From contig CABSLQ010000003.1 in NCBI GenBank assembly GCA_902478605.1, forward strand, positions 6,968-70,967: DNA of 64,000 bases. The letters run 5' to 3'. This DNA is from an uncultured Oscillospiraceae bacterium. Its GTDB lineage: Bacteria > Bacillota > Clostridia > Oscillospirales > Acutalibacteraceae. Shown piece by piece: positions 32,745-43,100 of the stretch. Made by a program: the position numbers and the translations under genes. The notes beneath the pieces were generated by a model. The model had not been told where the DNA came from and made no database searches. It saw only the letters and a list, made by a program, of their open reading frames with translations. The first letter of the stretch is position 1. Each line of letters starts with the position of its first letter.

Positions 32745-35165
32745 TCAGGGCTTGACAACCAGATTGACCAGCTTGCCGGGCACATACAATTCTTTGACGA
32801 GGGTTTTATCCGCAATGGACGCGGCGACCTTTTCCTCCGCCTTAGCCAAGGCGATTACCTCATCCGCGGGCGCATCCGCCGGCACCGTCAGCCGGGCGCG
32901 GATCTTGCCGCATACCTGGACCACGATTTCCACCGTGTCCTCGACGCATTTCGCCGGGTCATAGGCCGGCCACTTGATTGTATCGTCATCTTTGCAGGCG
33001 ATGCGGCCAAACCCCATGCGTTCGTACGCTTCCTCCGTCATATGCGGAGCGAAGGGGTTGAGCAGCAGCAGCAGAATGCGGTATTCTTCCCTGGTGGGGC
33101 CGCCCGCCGCCGTCAGATCGTTGAGCAGGGCCATCATCGCGGCGATGGCCGTGTTGTACTTGAGGTTTTCCGCGTCCTCGCCCACCTTGCGGATGGTCTT
33201 GTGCACGGCGGTTTCCAAGGCGGGACGAATCCCGTCTCCCGGCACAATGCTGTCCTGCAGCCCCCAGACCCGCTCAAGGAAGCGGCGGCAGCCGCGGATG
33301 CTCGCGCTCGACCACGGGGCGGCCTTCTCAAAGTCGCCGATGAACATCTCATACAGGCGCATGGTGTCCGCCCCGTATTCGGCAACGATATCGTCCGGAT
33401 TGACCACATTGCCGCGGGATTTGGACATCTTCTCCCCGTTCTCGCCGAGAATCATGCCATGGCTCGTCCGCTTGGCATAGGGTTCGGGCGTGGGCACCAC
33501 GCCGATATCATACAGGAATTTGTGCCAGAACCGGCTGTACAGCAGGTGCAGCGTGGTATGCTCCATACCGCCGTTGTACCAATCGACCGGCATCCAGTAT
33601 TCCAGCGCCTCCTTGGACGCGATCGTCTCGTCGTTATGCGGATCGCAGTAACGCAGGAAATACCACGAGGATCCGCCCCACTGGGGCATGGTGTCCGTTT
33701 CCCGCTTGGCCGGGGCGCCGCAGTGCGGGCAGGTGGTGTTCACCCAATCGTCAATGGCGGCCAGCGGCGATTCGCCGTTGTCGGTGGGCTCGTAGCTTTC
33801 CACCATGGGCAGCTTAATCGGCAGCTCGCTCTCCGGTACCGGAACGTAGCCGCAGTGCGGGCAGATGACGATCGGAATGGGTTCGCCCCAATACCGCTGG
33901 CGGGAGAAAACCCAGTCGCGCAGCTTGAAGTTGACCTTGCTCTCGCCCACGCCTTTTTCCTTGAGCCAATCGAGGATGGCAACCTTGGCCTCCTCCACCG
34001 TCTTGCCGTCGAGGAAGCCGGAATTGACCATCACACCGGTGGCGCAGTCGGTGAACGCTTCCTTTTCCACGTCGCCGCCCTTGACTACCTCGATAATGGG
34101 CAAACCGAACTTTTTCGCGAACTCCCAGTCGCGGGTATCGTGACCGGGCACCGCCATAATGGCGCCCGTTCCATAGGAGACCAGTACGTAATCGGAGATG
34201 AAAATCGGGATTTCCTTCCCGTTGACCGGATTGATGGCGCGCACCCCTTCGAGCATTACGCCCGTCTTATCCTTGGCCACCTCGGTGCGTTCGAAATCCG
34301 ACTTGCGGGCGGCCTCTTCCTGATAGGCGCGCACGTCCTCTATGTTGGTGATAATCCCCGCCCATTGGTCAAGCAGCGGGTGCTCGGGCGACATGACCAT
34401 ATAAGTCGCGCCGAACAGGGTATCCGGCCGGGTGGTATAAATCTCGACCGGCTGGCCCGCCGTGGTCTGGAAGGTGACCTGCGCACCGGTGGAACGCCCG
34501 ATCCAGTGGATCTGCTGCGCCCGTACCCGCTCGGGATAATCGACCAGATCGAGATCGTCAATGAGCCGCTGGGCATAGTCGGTGATTTTGAGCATCCACT
34601 GGCTTTTCACCTTGCGGACCACTTCACCGCCGCAGCGTTCGCAGGCGCCGCCGACCACCTCTTCATTGGCCAGCACGCATTTGCACGAGGTGCACCAGTT
34701 GACCGCCATCTCCTTCTTGTATGCCAGCCCGTGCTTGAACAGCTGCAGAAAGATCCACTGGGTCCACTTGTAGTAGGCGGGATCGGTGGTGTTGATCTCC
34801 CGCGTCCAGTCGAAGGAAAGGCCCAGCGACTGCAGCTGGCTTTTGAAGCGGCGCACATTGTTCTGGGTGACGATTTCGGGATGAATATGGTTTTTAATGG
34901 CAAAGTTCTCGGTCGGCAGGCCGAACGCATCCCATCCCATGGGGTACAGCACATTGTACCCTTCCAGGCGGCGTTTGCGCGCCACCACGTCGAGTGCCGT
35001 ATAGGACCGGGGATGGCCCACATGCAGTCCCTGTCCAGAAGGATAAGGGAACTCCACGAGGGCGTAAAACTTCGGCTTGCTTTTGTCCTGCGAGGCGGCG
35101 AAGGTATTCTCCTCCGCCCAGATTTTCTGCCATTTCTTTTCAATGGCGGCTGCATCGTACCGCAT
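32745..35165 (-). CDS. leuS: Leucyl-tRNA synthetase
   Basis: 806 aa class I aminoacyl-tRNA synthetase. HIGH-type motif HVGH at about residues 48-51 (in [14 protein letters not shown]), KMSKS near residue 577 ([16 protein letters not shown]). The CP1 editing domain lies between (for example [15 protein letters not shown] and [24 protein letters not shown] [13 protein letters not shown]). Zinc-like CxxC pairs CTSCKCVL and CERCGGEV are present near 160-185. An anticodon-binding domain and a short C-terminal domain finish it. It is the last gene of the yhbY-nadD-LCP-rsfS-leuS run, 19 bases after rsfS. Confidence 0.98.
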   Translation of the reverse strand: MRYDAAAIEKKWQKIWAEENTFAASQDKSKPKFYALVEFPYPSGQGLHVGHPRSYTALDVVARKRRLEGYNVLYPMGWDAFGLPTENFAIKNHIHPEIVTQNNVRRFKSQLQSLGLSFDWTREINTTDPAYYKWTQWIFLQLFKHGLAYKKEMAVNWCTSCKCVLANEEVVGGACERCGGEVVRKVKSQWMLKITDYAQRLIDDLDLVDYPERVRAQQIHWIGRSTGAQVTFQTTAGQPVEIYTTRPDTLFGATYMVMSPEHPLLDQWAGIITNIEDVRAYQEEAARKSDFERTEVAKDKTGVMLEGVRAINPVNGKEIPIFISDYVLVSYGTGAIMAVPGHDTRDWEFAKKFGLPIIEVVKGGDVEKEAFTDCATGVMVNSGFLDGKTVEEAKVAILDWLKEKGVGESKVNFKLRDWVFSRQRYWGEPIPIVICPHCGYVPVPESELPIKLPMVESYEPTDNGESPLAAIDDWVNTTCPHCGAPAKRETDTMPQWGGSSWYFLRYCDPHNDETIASKEALEYWMPVDWYNGGMEHTTLHLLYSRFWHKFLYDIGVVPTPEPYAKRTSHGMILGENGEKMSKSRGNVVNPDDIVAEYGADTMRLYEMFIGDFEKAAPWSSASIRGCRRFLERVWGLQDSIVPGDGIRPALETAVHKTIRKVGEDAENLKYNTAIAAMMALLNDLTAAGGPTREEYRILLLLLNPFAPHMTEEAYERMGFGRIACKDDDTIKWPAYDPAKCVEDTVEIVVQVCGKIRARLTVPADAPADEVIALAKAEEKVAASIADKTLVKELYVPGKLVNLVVKP

Positions 35166-35183
35166 ACACTGCTGCTCCTTTAT

Positions 35184-35549
35184 TCAAGTCTCTTCCGGGG
35201 GAATAAACGCGGTCAGCTCGATCGGCTCTCCGTCCTTCCACAGCCGCTCGAGATCGTAAAACCGGCGCGTCTCCTCTTCAAAGACGTGCACAATGACCGT
35301 GCCGTAATCCATAAGAATCCACCCCGCTGCGTTGTACCCTTCCACGCGCAGGGGCTTCACACCCTGTTCGCCCAGCTCAAATTCCACATAATCGGTCAGC
35401 GCCTTGACCTGGGTCGAGCTGGTGCCCTGGGCGATGACGAAATAGTCCGCCAGGGAGGTCACATCGGTCACGCCGATGATTTTGATGTTGGTCGCCTTGT
35501 GTTTATCCAGCGACACGACAATCTGTCGGGTAAGTTCTCTCGCTTCCAT
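35184..35549 (-). CDS. rsfS: Ribosomal silencing factor RsfS
   Basis: 121 aa. RsfS binds L14 and blocks subunit joining in poor nutrition. Conserved features: KATNIKIIGVTDVTSLADYF, VIAQGTSSTQVKALTDYVEF and GWILMDYGTVIVHVFEEETR followed by FYDLERLW. The ATG at 35549 follows AGGAAGGAC. Its place after nadD/yqeK and an LCP gene and before leuS is the common clostridial order. Confidence 0.96.
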   Translation of the reverse strand: MEARELTRQIVVSLDKHKATNIKIIGVTDVTSLADYFVIAQGTSSTQVKALTDYVEFELGEQGVKPLRVEGYNAAGWILMDYGTVIVHVFEEETRRFYDLERLWKDGEPIELTAFIPPEET

Positions 35550-35587
35550 AAGTCCTTCCTGTTCCGCCGGGGGCCGATCCGGCAACT

Positions 35588-36898
35588 TTAGCCCTCTTCC
35601 TGCGTGATAAGTCCCGTCTGCGGGATCTGAATTTCGGCCGCCGTCTGCTTTTTCAGATCGGTCTCTTTGCTTGTCTTAAGCTCGGCAACCGCCATCTTGT
35701 CTTCGCTGAACACGGTGCCTGTCGGATCGAAGCTTTCCCTCAGCAGGGCGGCCAGATCCGCCTTATGGGTGGCATACACCGCCTCCGAACCGGATTTGCC
35801 CGCCTCGCCCGGCAGCAAATAATAGGTGATCTGTTCAGCCTGCACCTCGGCCAGCTCGCCGAACAGGCCGACAAGCGCCGTGGCCGGGGTCAGCTCCTCC
35901 ACCGTCCTGCCCGACGGATCGGTCAGCAGGGAGGCGAGGCCCGCACTGCCCGTGTTCATGCGAATCGGCGTTCCCCCGTTCATCAGCGGACCAAACACGT
36001 CATCGGTCAGCTTGGTTTCTCCCGCCGCGCACAGCCGCTGGAACAGCGCGGTAAACACCTTGCGCTGCCGCACGATCCGGTCGATATCGCTCGCCGGCGT
36101 GCCCTTGTAATTGTATTGGGTCGCGTAGTAGAGGGCTGCCTCGCCGGTCAGCGTCTGTGTCCCTTTCTTATACGAGACATCCCCCACTTCCATGTCGCCT
36201 TCCAGTTCCACGTCGATCCCCTGCATAAGATCGACCAGCTTAACGAGCGCTTCCTGCGGCATGAGGAAATAATTGTCCACCGGCATGCCGTACTGGACGT
36301 TGAACAGGTTGATAAAGCTCTCGGTGGCGGAACTCGCCTTCTGGGTAAGCCGGGCGCCGCAGACGGTATGCTCACCGTCTTCTATCTCCTCCGCCTTGAC
36401 CGAACGGCGGCAGGTGTTGCACCAGTCGAGCGGCCGGGGACTGCCGTATGCGTCGCCCGCCTTGTTGTTCGACCAGAGTGCCGCGTCATCCACGTAGGTG
36501 GCCGCCGGCAGCTGCAGCACCGACAGGCTCTTCGCCTGCCGATCGTAACAGATATACGCCAGCGCGTCGAGAGTACCTGTCTCCTCTTCGCCCATCAGGC
36601 CGAAGGCGTAATAGGCGACCTTGTCCCGCTGCTCCTCCGGCGTCGTCTGGTAGGAGCTGAGGGTGACCTCCGGCTTTTCATCCGCGCCGTCCAGGCTCTG
36701 CCAAACCAGAACCCCTGCCACGATGACGAAAGCCAGCAGTATGACGACCAGAATACTCATCACGATGGTGGCGGCCTTACGCCGTCTGCGTTTCTTGCTT
36801 TTCGCCGCCGTCTGCCGGGCGGTACCGGTCCCCTTTGCCTTTTGCGCAAGGCTCACCTGTCCGGTCTGTCCGGTCTTTTTGCGCTTATCCTTCGCCAT
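35588..36898 (-). CDS. LCP (LytR-CpsA-Psr)-like membrane protein with degenerate active site
   Basis: 436 aa: a basic cytoplasmic tail (KSKKRRRRKAA), a membrane helix (ATIVMSILVVILLAFVIVAG) and an extracellular LCP-type domain. LCP enzymes transfer wall polymers to peptidoglycan. Here the key sequence IPRDT is replaced by LPAAT (in LSVLQLPAATYVDD), and the YVRxR-type arginines by YATQYNYKG; DIDRIVRQRKVF is retained. An insertion WCNTCRRSVKAEE...HTVCGA carries a C2HC set that could bind zinc. About 80 C-terminal residues are unassigned. Position between yqeK and rsfS is the usual LCP slot. Activity is doubtful. Confidence 0.8.
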   Translation of the reverse strand: MAKDKRKKTGQTGQVSLAQKAKGTGTARQTAAKSKKRRRRKAATIVMSILVVILLAFVIVAGVLVWQSLDGADEKPEVTLSSYQTTPEEQRDKVAYYAFGLMGEEETGTLDALAYICYDRQAKSLSVLQLPAATYVDDAALWSNNKAGDAYGSPRPLDWCNTCRRSVKAEEIEDGEHTVCGARLTQKASSATESFINLFNVQYGMPVDNYFLMPQEALVKLVDLMQGIDVELEGDMEVGDVSYKKGTQTLTGEAALYYATQYNYKGTPASDIDRIVRQRKVFTALFQRLCAAGETKLTDDVFGPLMNGGTPIRMNTGSAGLASLLTDPSGRTVEELTPATALVGLFGELAEVQAEQITYYLLPGEAGKSGSEAVYATHKADLAALLRESFDPTGTVFSEDKMAVAELKTSKETDLKKQTAAEIQIPQTGLITQEEG

Positions 36899-36902
36899 GC
36901 GG

Positions 36903-38090
36903 TCACGCCTCCCTGCACATCAGTTCGTTATATGCGGCGAGTGTATCGGGGTGTATCGCCGCCTTTTTTTCCACCAAATCGCATATGGTATAGCCCAGCG
37001 CATATGTCATGGCGCTTTCCATGCTCACGTCCACCCGCCGCCGCATCTCGTCCACATCGGGGTAATCGCGATCCGCCGAGGTGAAATCCGCGAGAAACAG
37101 CACCTTTTCGAGCAGAGACATGCCCGCGCGCGCCGTCGTATGATAGCGCACCGCCGCGATGATGTCCGCATCCTCCACGTGCAGAATATGCTCGATAAAG
37201 GCCGCCCCGGCAATCGCATGCCACAGCTTAGGCGCCTGTTTTTCGACGTTATCCAGTAGTATAGCAAAATCGCGGAAGATTTGCAACTGCGCCTGCTTGC
37301 CTGCGTCTTTGAATATATCGTGCAGGATGCCGGCCGTGCGCGCTTTTGCCGGATCGGCGCCGTATTTTTCGGCCAGCCGCACCGCCTCGTCCGCCACCGC
37401 AAGCGAATGGCGGAACCGTGCGGGCGATTCCCGGCCGCGGATGATTTCGATAAACTGCTCATCGGTTGTGCGGCTCTGTGCCGGGGCACCTTCTGTATAC
37501 AGTCCCCGCTCACGGATATACGCCGCCACCGTTTCAGGCACCCCGACAAGCGGCAGGCCCTTTGCCGCGGCCTCCCGTATCGCGGTGGAGGACAGATCCA
37601 CTACCGGGATATCCTCCACCCGGCACACCGCCCCCTGCTCCTCCAGCGTGCGGGCATACGCCTGCAGCTGCGCAAGGGTAACGTCGCCCCGCGGCGCGGC
37701 ACAAATTACCGCCATATTCGCGATGTCTGCGAACCGCCACCAGGTGGCCAATGTGAGAAACATATCCGCTCCCGTAATGAGATACCACTGGGCGCCCGGG
37801 TACTGCCCGGCAAGCGCCTCGAGCGTATCCACGGTGAAGCTCGCCCCGCCGCGGGCAATTTCGAGATCGCTGACCTCCAACACGGGATAATCCGCCGCCA
37901 CCCGGCGGCACATCTCCAGGCGATCGGCCGCGGGGGCCATGTTTTTCCGCTGTTTATGGGGCGGCACATAGGTCGGCATGAGCAGCACCCTGGTGAGACC
38001 CAGCCGCTCGGCAAAAGCAAGCGCCAGGCGCACATGTCCCTCGTGAATGGGATCAAAGCTGCCGCCGAAGAGGGCGATTTTCTCCGACAT
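36903..38090 (-). CDS. nadD: NadD-YqeK fusion: nicotinate mononucleotide adenylyltransferase plus HD hydrolase
   Basis: 395 aa in one frame. Residues 1-205 are NadD, which makes NaAD from NaMN and ATP: KIALFGGSFDPIHEGHVRLA carries the nucleotidyltransferase HxGH, with VPPHK and DLSSTAIREAAAKGLPLVGV near the end. Residues 215-395 are YqeK, an HD phosphohydrolase that cleaves Ap4A in characterised homologues: FRHSLAVADEAVRLAEKYG, AGILHDIFKDAG (HD pair) and FLADFTSADRDYPDVDEMRR. In Bacillus these are adjacent separate genes. ATG 38090 follows AAAGGAG. It could couple dinucleotide synthesis and breakdown. Confidence 0.94.
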   Translation of the reverse strand: MSEKIALFGGSFDPIHEGHVRLALAFAERLGLTRVLLMPTYVPPHKQRKNMAPAADRLEMCRRVAADYPVLEVSDLEIARGGASFTVDTLEALAGQYPGAQWYLITGADMFLTLATWWRFADIANMAVICAAPRGDVTLAQLQAYARTLEEQGAVCRVEDIPVVDLSSTAIREAAAKGLPLVGVPETVAAYIRERGLYTEGAPAQSRTTDEQFIEIIRGRESPARFRHSLAVADEAVRLAEKYGADPAKARTAGILHDIFKDAGKQAQLQIFRDFAILLDNVEKQAPKLWHAIAGAAFIEHILHVEDADIIAAVRYHTTARAGMSLLEKVLFLADFTSADRDYPDVDEMRRRVDVSMESAMTYALGYTICDLVEKKAAIHPDTLAAYNELMCREA

Positions 38091-38138
38091 CGCGCTGTCT
38101 CCTTTCATCTGGCATATCCGAAAGCCGGGGGCCGCTCC

Positions 38139-38432
38139 TTACCTGGGCAGGCGGATGAGCGGCTCTTTCTCGTTCGCGCGGTAGAGGACAAAGGTGCGGC
38201 CCACCACCTGCACCACCTCGGCATGCACGGCGGCGGCCAGCTGTTCCGCCGTTTCGCGGGCGGATGCCGGTGCCGTTTCGAGCACCTTGCCCTTCACCAG
38301 CTCGCGCGCGGTCAGCGCGTCGTCGAGCTGTTTTACCATGGCATCGGAAATTCCGCCCTTGCCCGCATGCAGAATCGGCTCCGCACTGTTGGCGAGGCCG
38401 CGCAGATAGGCGCGTTGTTTACTGGTCAGCAT
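38139..38432 (-). CDS. yhbY: Ribosome-assembly RNA-binding protein YhbY (CRS1/CRM domain)
   Basis: 97 aa. A CRM-domain protein starting MLTSKQRAYLRGLANSAEPI, with the GKGGISD loop (LHAGKGGISDAMVKQLDDAL), ELVKGKVLE and GRTFVLYRANEKEPLIRLPR. It associates with pre-50S particles. ATG 38432 overlaps the rdgB stop region by 14 bases, so it is coupled to rdgB. It precedes nadD-yqeK, as in many Firmicutes. Confidence 0.95.
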   Translation of the reverse strand: MLTSKQRAYLRGLANSAEPILHAGKGGISDAMVKQLDDALTARELVKGKVLETAPASARETAEQLAAAVHAEVVQVVGRTFVLYRANEKEPLIRLPR

Positions 38433-39030
38433 GTTGTCTCTCCATTCTGTCTTGCAGCATCGCGGAAAACCGGCGGAGCGCCTCGCCCCGATGGCTGACC
38501 GCGTCCTTTTCCTCATCGGTCAATTCGGCATACGTCTTATCTCCCACCAGGAACAGCGGATCATAGCCGAAGCCGCCGTTTCCCCTGGCTTCAAAGCCGA
38601 TACGCCCGGCGCATTCCCCTCTGGCGGTCAGCGTTTCCCCGTCCGGGAAAACGCAGCACACCGCCGAGACGAACCGCGCGCCTCGTTTTTCGGCGGGCAC
38701 GCCGCGCAGCGCGTCGAGCAGCTTGGCGTTGCGGTCGGCATCGGTCGCCCCTTCCCCGGCATAGCGGGCGGAATACACGCCCGGCGCGCCGTCCAGCGCG
38801 TCCACCTCAAGGCCCGAATCGTCCGCAATCGCGGGCAGTCCCGTTTCGCGGCAGGCGCTGGCCGCTTTGATGTAGGCGTTTTCCTCAAAGGTGGTTCCCG
38901 TCTCCTCCGCCTCGGTGATGGTTATCCCAAGCTCCCGATCGGTGACCGCCGCGATGCCCAGCGGCTCCAGGATGCGGGCCAGCTCAGCCAGCTTTTTGGC
39001 GTTGTGCGTCGCGATAACATAGTTTTCCAT
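38419..39030 (-). CDS. rdgB: dITP/XTP pyrophosphatase (RdgB/HAM1 family)
   Basis: 203 aa; removes pyrophosphate from ITP, dITP and XTP to keep deaminated purines out of nucleic acids. Typical sequences: NYVIATHNAKKLAELARILE, TGLPAIADDSGLEVDALDGA then PGVYSARYAG, and GNGGFGYDPLFLVGDKTYAE. ATG 39030 is the family start; an upstream in-frame ATG has no homology. It is 137 bases after ftsY and overlaps yhbY. Confidence 0.96.
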   Translation of the reverse strand: MENYVIATHNAKKLAELARILEPLGIAAVTDRELGITITEAEETGTTFEENAYIKAASACRETGLPAIADDSGLEVDALDGAPGVYSARYAGEGATDADRNAKLLDALRGVPAEKRGARFVSAVCCVFPDGETLTARGECAGRIGFEARGNGGFGYDPLFLVGDKTYAELTDEEKDAVSHRGEALRRFSAMLQDRMERQHADQ

Positions 39031-39167
39031 AGTATACCCATTCTTTCTTCTCTGTAACATCCTATGCCGGAACTTCCGGCCAAAATCCGGAAAGCCCGGC
39101 GGCACGCCGCGTGCAGCGTCCGATACCGCTATTCCGGGCATTCCCGCCGCATAAGCGCCGGCAAAAC

Positions 39168-40076
39168 TCATTCGCCGAAAATACCGCGGGCGAAATCATC
39201 CGGGTCAAAGGGCTGCAGGTCGTCCACGCCCTCGCCCACGCCGACAAACTTGACCGGCACGTCGAGATCCTCCCGGATGGCGAGTACCACGCCGCCGCGC
39301 GCCGTACCGTCCAGCTTGGTGAGCACGATGCCGGTGATGCCCGCGGCGCTTTTGAATTCCCGCGCCTGGTTGACGGCGTTCTGTCCCGTGGTCGCGTCGA
39401 GCACAAGCAGAATCTCCTTGTCCGCATCGGGCAGTTCCCGGTCGATGACCCGGTGAATCTTGGCCAATTCCTCCATCAAGTTTTTCTTGTTGTGCAGCCG
39501 GCCCGCCGTATCGCAGATCAGCACATCGGCGTGGCGCGCCTTGGCGGCGGCAATGCTGTCAAACACGACGGCGGCGGGATCTGCCCCCTGGCTGTGCTTG
39601 ACGATATCGGCGCCCGCCCTTTCGGCCCAGACCTCCAGCTGCTCAATCGCCGCGGCCCGGAAGGTATCCGCCGCGCCGAGCACCACCTTTTTGCCTTCGC
39701 CGCGGAACCGGGCGGCCAGCTTGCCGATGGTGGTGGTTTTCCCTACCCCGTTGACCCCGATGACGAGGATCACCGACGGTTTGGTTTCGAGATGCAGCTC
39801 CTGACCGCCGCGCAGCATTTCGGCCACCGTTTCATACAGCAGATCCTTGATACGGGCGGGATCGGTCTCCCCCCGCTCCTTGACCTTGCGGCGCAGCTCC
39901 TCACAGATGCGCCCCGCCGTCGCGGCCCCCACGTCGCCCATGATGAGGATTTCCTCGAGCTCCTCAAACAACTCCTCGTCAATTTTAGTAAAGGCATGGA
40001 GCATCGAATTGACCGAACCCATGATGGAATCGCGGGTTTTCTTGAGCCCCGCGCTGATTTTACTGAAAAAGCCCAT
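39168..40076 (-). CDS. ftsY: Signal recognition particle receptor FtsY
   Basis: 302 aa. SRP GTPase that docks ribosome-SRP complexes at the membrane. NG domain: P-loop ILVIGVNGVGKTTTIGKLAA (about 103-117), DTFRAAAIEQL, DTAGRLHNKKNLMEEL, TKLDGTARGGVV and the closing loop. Only a short N-terminal region precedes it, without the long acidic A domain of enterics. GTG/ATG start region shows a GTGAGGTG site and ATG 40076. It follows smc by about 93 bases, the standard smc-ftsY order. Confidence 0.97.
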   Translation of the reverse strand: MGFFSKISAGLKKTRDSIMGSVNSMLHAFTKIDEELFEELEEILIMGDVGAATAGRICEELRRKVKERGETDPARIKDLLYETVAEMLRGGQELHLETKPSVILVIGVNGVGKTTTIGKLAARFRGEGKKVVLGAADTFRAAAIEQLEVWAERAGADIVKHSQGADPAAVVFDSIAAAKARHADVLICDTAGRLHNKKNLMEELAKIHRVIDRELPDADKEILLVLDATTGQNAVNQAREFKSAAGITGIVLTKLDGTARGGVVLAIREDLDVPVKFVGVGEGVDDLQPFDPDDFARGIFGE

Positions 40077-40169
40077 GGCTGCACCTCACGTATTCTTTAT
40101 AGCCGCCCGGCGGAGAAAGCCAAAAGGTTTCCGTCCGTCAGCATCGTTCCTGCCCTGGCGCATCGGCAC

Positions 40170-43100
40170 TCACGCCTGGGCCATTTTAAGCCCCAGCTTC
40201 TCCTCCACCTCGCTTGCGCGCAGCTCGAGCAGCTTGGACACGCCCTGCTCCTGCATGGTCACGCCGTAAAGCACATCCGCCTCTTCCATCGTACCGCGCC
40301 GGTGGGTGATGGCAATGAACTGGGTCTTATCGCACATGCGCCGCAGATAGGCGGCGTAGCGATCGACGTTCACGTCGTCGAGCGCCGCTTCAATCTCGTC
40401 GAGCACACAGAAGGGAGACGGCGTCACCTTGAGTATCGCGAAAAGCAGGGCGATGGCACACAGCGCCTTTTCGCCGCCCGACAGCACATCGAGGTTGAGA
40501 ATCACCTTGCCCGGAGGCTGCACATGCATCTCAATGCCCGAATGCAGGATATCATCCGGATCGGTGAGCTTCAGCTCTCCCTTGCCGCCGCCGAACAGCT
40601 CGGCAAAAACCACCCCATAATTATAATTGATTTGCTTGAAGCGTTCAATGAAAATTTCGCGCATCTGTACCGTCAGGTCGTTAATCAGCGCGAGCAGCTC
40701 CCCGCGCGACACCTCCACGTCGCCCACCTGGGTTTTCAGGAACTCATACCGCTCGCTTACCTCGCGGTATTCCTCAATGGCATCCACGTTGACGCTGCCC
40801 AGAGCGCGGATTTTCCCTTTGATTTCGCCCAGGCGGCGGTTCGCGGCACCCGGATCGTCGATGGGCTGCGCCGCGGCCTCCGCCTCGGTACGGGTCAGCT
40901 CGTACTCCTCGTACAGCTGCCGTATGACATCGTCGACCTCCTTTTGTACGCTGCCGCATTTTTCCTCGAGGCGTGCCGCCTCGCGGCCGGCAAGCTCGCG
41001 TTCCTCCGCCTTGTCCCGCGACTGCTGCCGCAGGGCGGTCTGCTTCGCCTCGCCCTCGCTGCGCTTGGCGATGAGCGCCTGCTCCTCGTCGGCGGCGCCG
41101 GCCGCCTGCCCGCGCAAGGCCCGCGCCTTGTCGCCCAGAGCGGCGATGCGTTCCTCGATACCGGCGTTCGTTTCCCGCAAAGCGGCCATTTGCGCTTCGA
41201 GCGCCGCCTGATGCCCGGCGGCATCCTCCCGGCGGGTATGCAGCTCGCGAATCGCGTCCTCGAGCGCCTCAATCTCTTTGCTATACGCCACCACCGTCAG
41301 CTTGAGCTCCCCCATCGCGGCGGCGAGCGCTTCCCGTTTATCGGTCAGCTCCTGCCGTCCGCCCGACAGCTGTTCAATCTGTGCTTCCACGGCGGCCTTT
41401 TTGCTTTCTGCCTCTTCCGCTTCGGCGGCGGCGGCTTCGCCGGCGCGCCGGCATTCCTCCGCCCGCTCGCCGAGCCGGGCGATCTCCTCGTTGGCTTCCT
41501 CCACCGCCCGGCGGCTCGATTCCGCCAGCTCGGTCAGCCGGCGCAGCTCGCCTTCCAGGCGGATTTTATCCTCCTGTGCGGTGGCCAGCTCGCCCCGGGT
41601 ACCGGTCAGCGCCGCTTCGGCGGCGGCGGCCTCCTGCTTGACCTGCTCCAGCTGTCCGCGCGCCTGCCTGGCCTTTTCGGCCAGGGCGGCGGCCTCTTCG
41701 GTCAGGCGGTCGATCTCCGCCCGGCGGGAGAGAAGCCCCGCCCCCTTGACGCTCGAGCCGCCCGTCATGGAACCGCCCGCATTGACCACCTGTCCGTCCA
41801 GCGTCACCACGCGGAAACGGTAGCTGTACTGCCGCGCGATAGCCACGGCGGCGTCGAGATCCTCCGCCACCGCCGTGCGGCCGAGCAGGCTGCGCGCAAT
41901 GCCTTCGTAGGCGGGCTCGGTATGCACCAGGCGGGACGCAATGCCCACAAAGCCGGGCTGCTCCTCCAGACCCTTTTCGTTTAGTTCATTTCCCTTGACC
42001 GAGGTCATGGGCAGGAAGGTGGCCCGCCCGCCCTTGGTTTCCTTCAGGTAGGCGATGGCCCGCTTGGCATCCTCCTCCCGCTCGCATACGAGATTCTGCG
42101 CCGCACCGCCGAGGGCCGTCTCCACCGCCAGGGCATAGGCCGCCTGCGCCTGAATCAGCCGGGAAACCGGCCCGCGAATGCCGCGCAAAGCGCCGCGTTC
42201 CGCCTGCTTGACCACCGCCTTGACGCTTTGGGAAAAGCCCTCCATGCTGCGCTCCATCTCTTCGAGCAGCCGCACGCGCCGCGCCCTTTCCTCCGCGTCA
42301 AGCCCCAGCTTATCGGCCATCTGTCTGGCGGCGTCCAGCTTGCCCGCCCGGGCGTTGTACCGCATCTCGTATCCGCGCGCCGCGTTCTGCAGCTCCTCCA
42401 CCTTCGCCGTGCACGTATCCAGTGCCGTGCGGCATTCGGCCAATTCCGCCCGGGCGGTTTCATCCTGCCGCCCGCGCAGCGCCACATCCGCCGTCAGCTG
42501 CGAGAGACGCAGCGTGATTTCGGAAAGCGAGCTTTCGCTTGTCACCTTTTTGACCCGGATATCGGACAGGGTCACGGCCAGCGCGGACGCCTGCCGCGAC
42601 AGCTCCTCCATCTGACCGGAATAGGCATCGCTGCTGCGTGTCAACCCTTCCATTTCGTCGGACAACGCCAGCTGCTCTGCCTCCGCGGCGGCAATCGCCT
42701 CCTGCTTGGCGGTGATCTCCTCGTGCCGGCGGCCGATATCCTCTTCAATATGGGCGTCCCCTTCGGCGGACAGGCGGATCTCCTCTTCTATACGGGCGAT
42801 GTTTTCACCGTTGTGAAACACATCGTTGCGCAGCACCGCCGCCTCGCTGTCGCAGCGGGCGGCCTCTTCTTCGAGCTGTGCCGCCCCGCGGCGAATCTCA
42901 TCCATGCGCACGGCGAGCGCCTGCGCCTGCCGGGCGATCTCCTCCATCTGCTCCTCAAAGGCGTCCATCGCTTCACCGGCTGCATCGTACTGGGTGCGCG
43001 CCAGTTCCAGCTTGGCATTCAAATCGCGCAGCGTCTCGCGGGAGGCCACCATCGTGTGCAGCCACAGCCCGATTTCCAGTTCCTTCTTTTCTCCGGCGAG

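Noticed and set aside
33042..35591. An 850-codon plus-strand open frame opposite leuS
   Set aside because: Antisense to a full-length leucyl-tRNA synthetase with all motifs; no start signal or family features.
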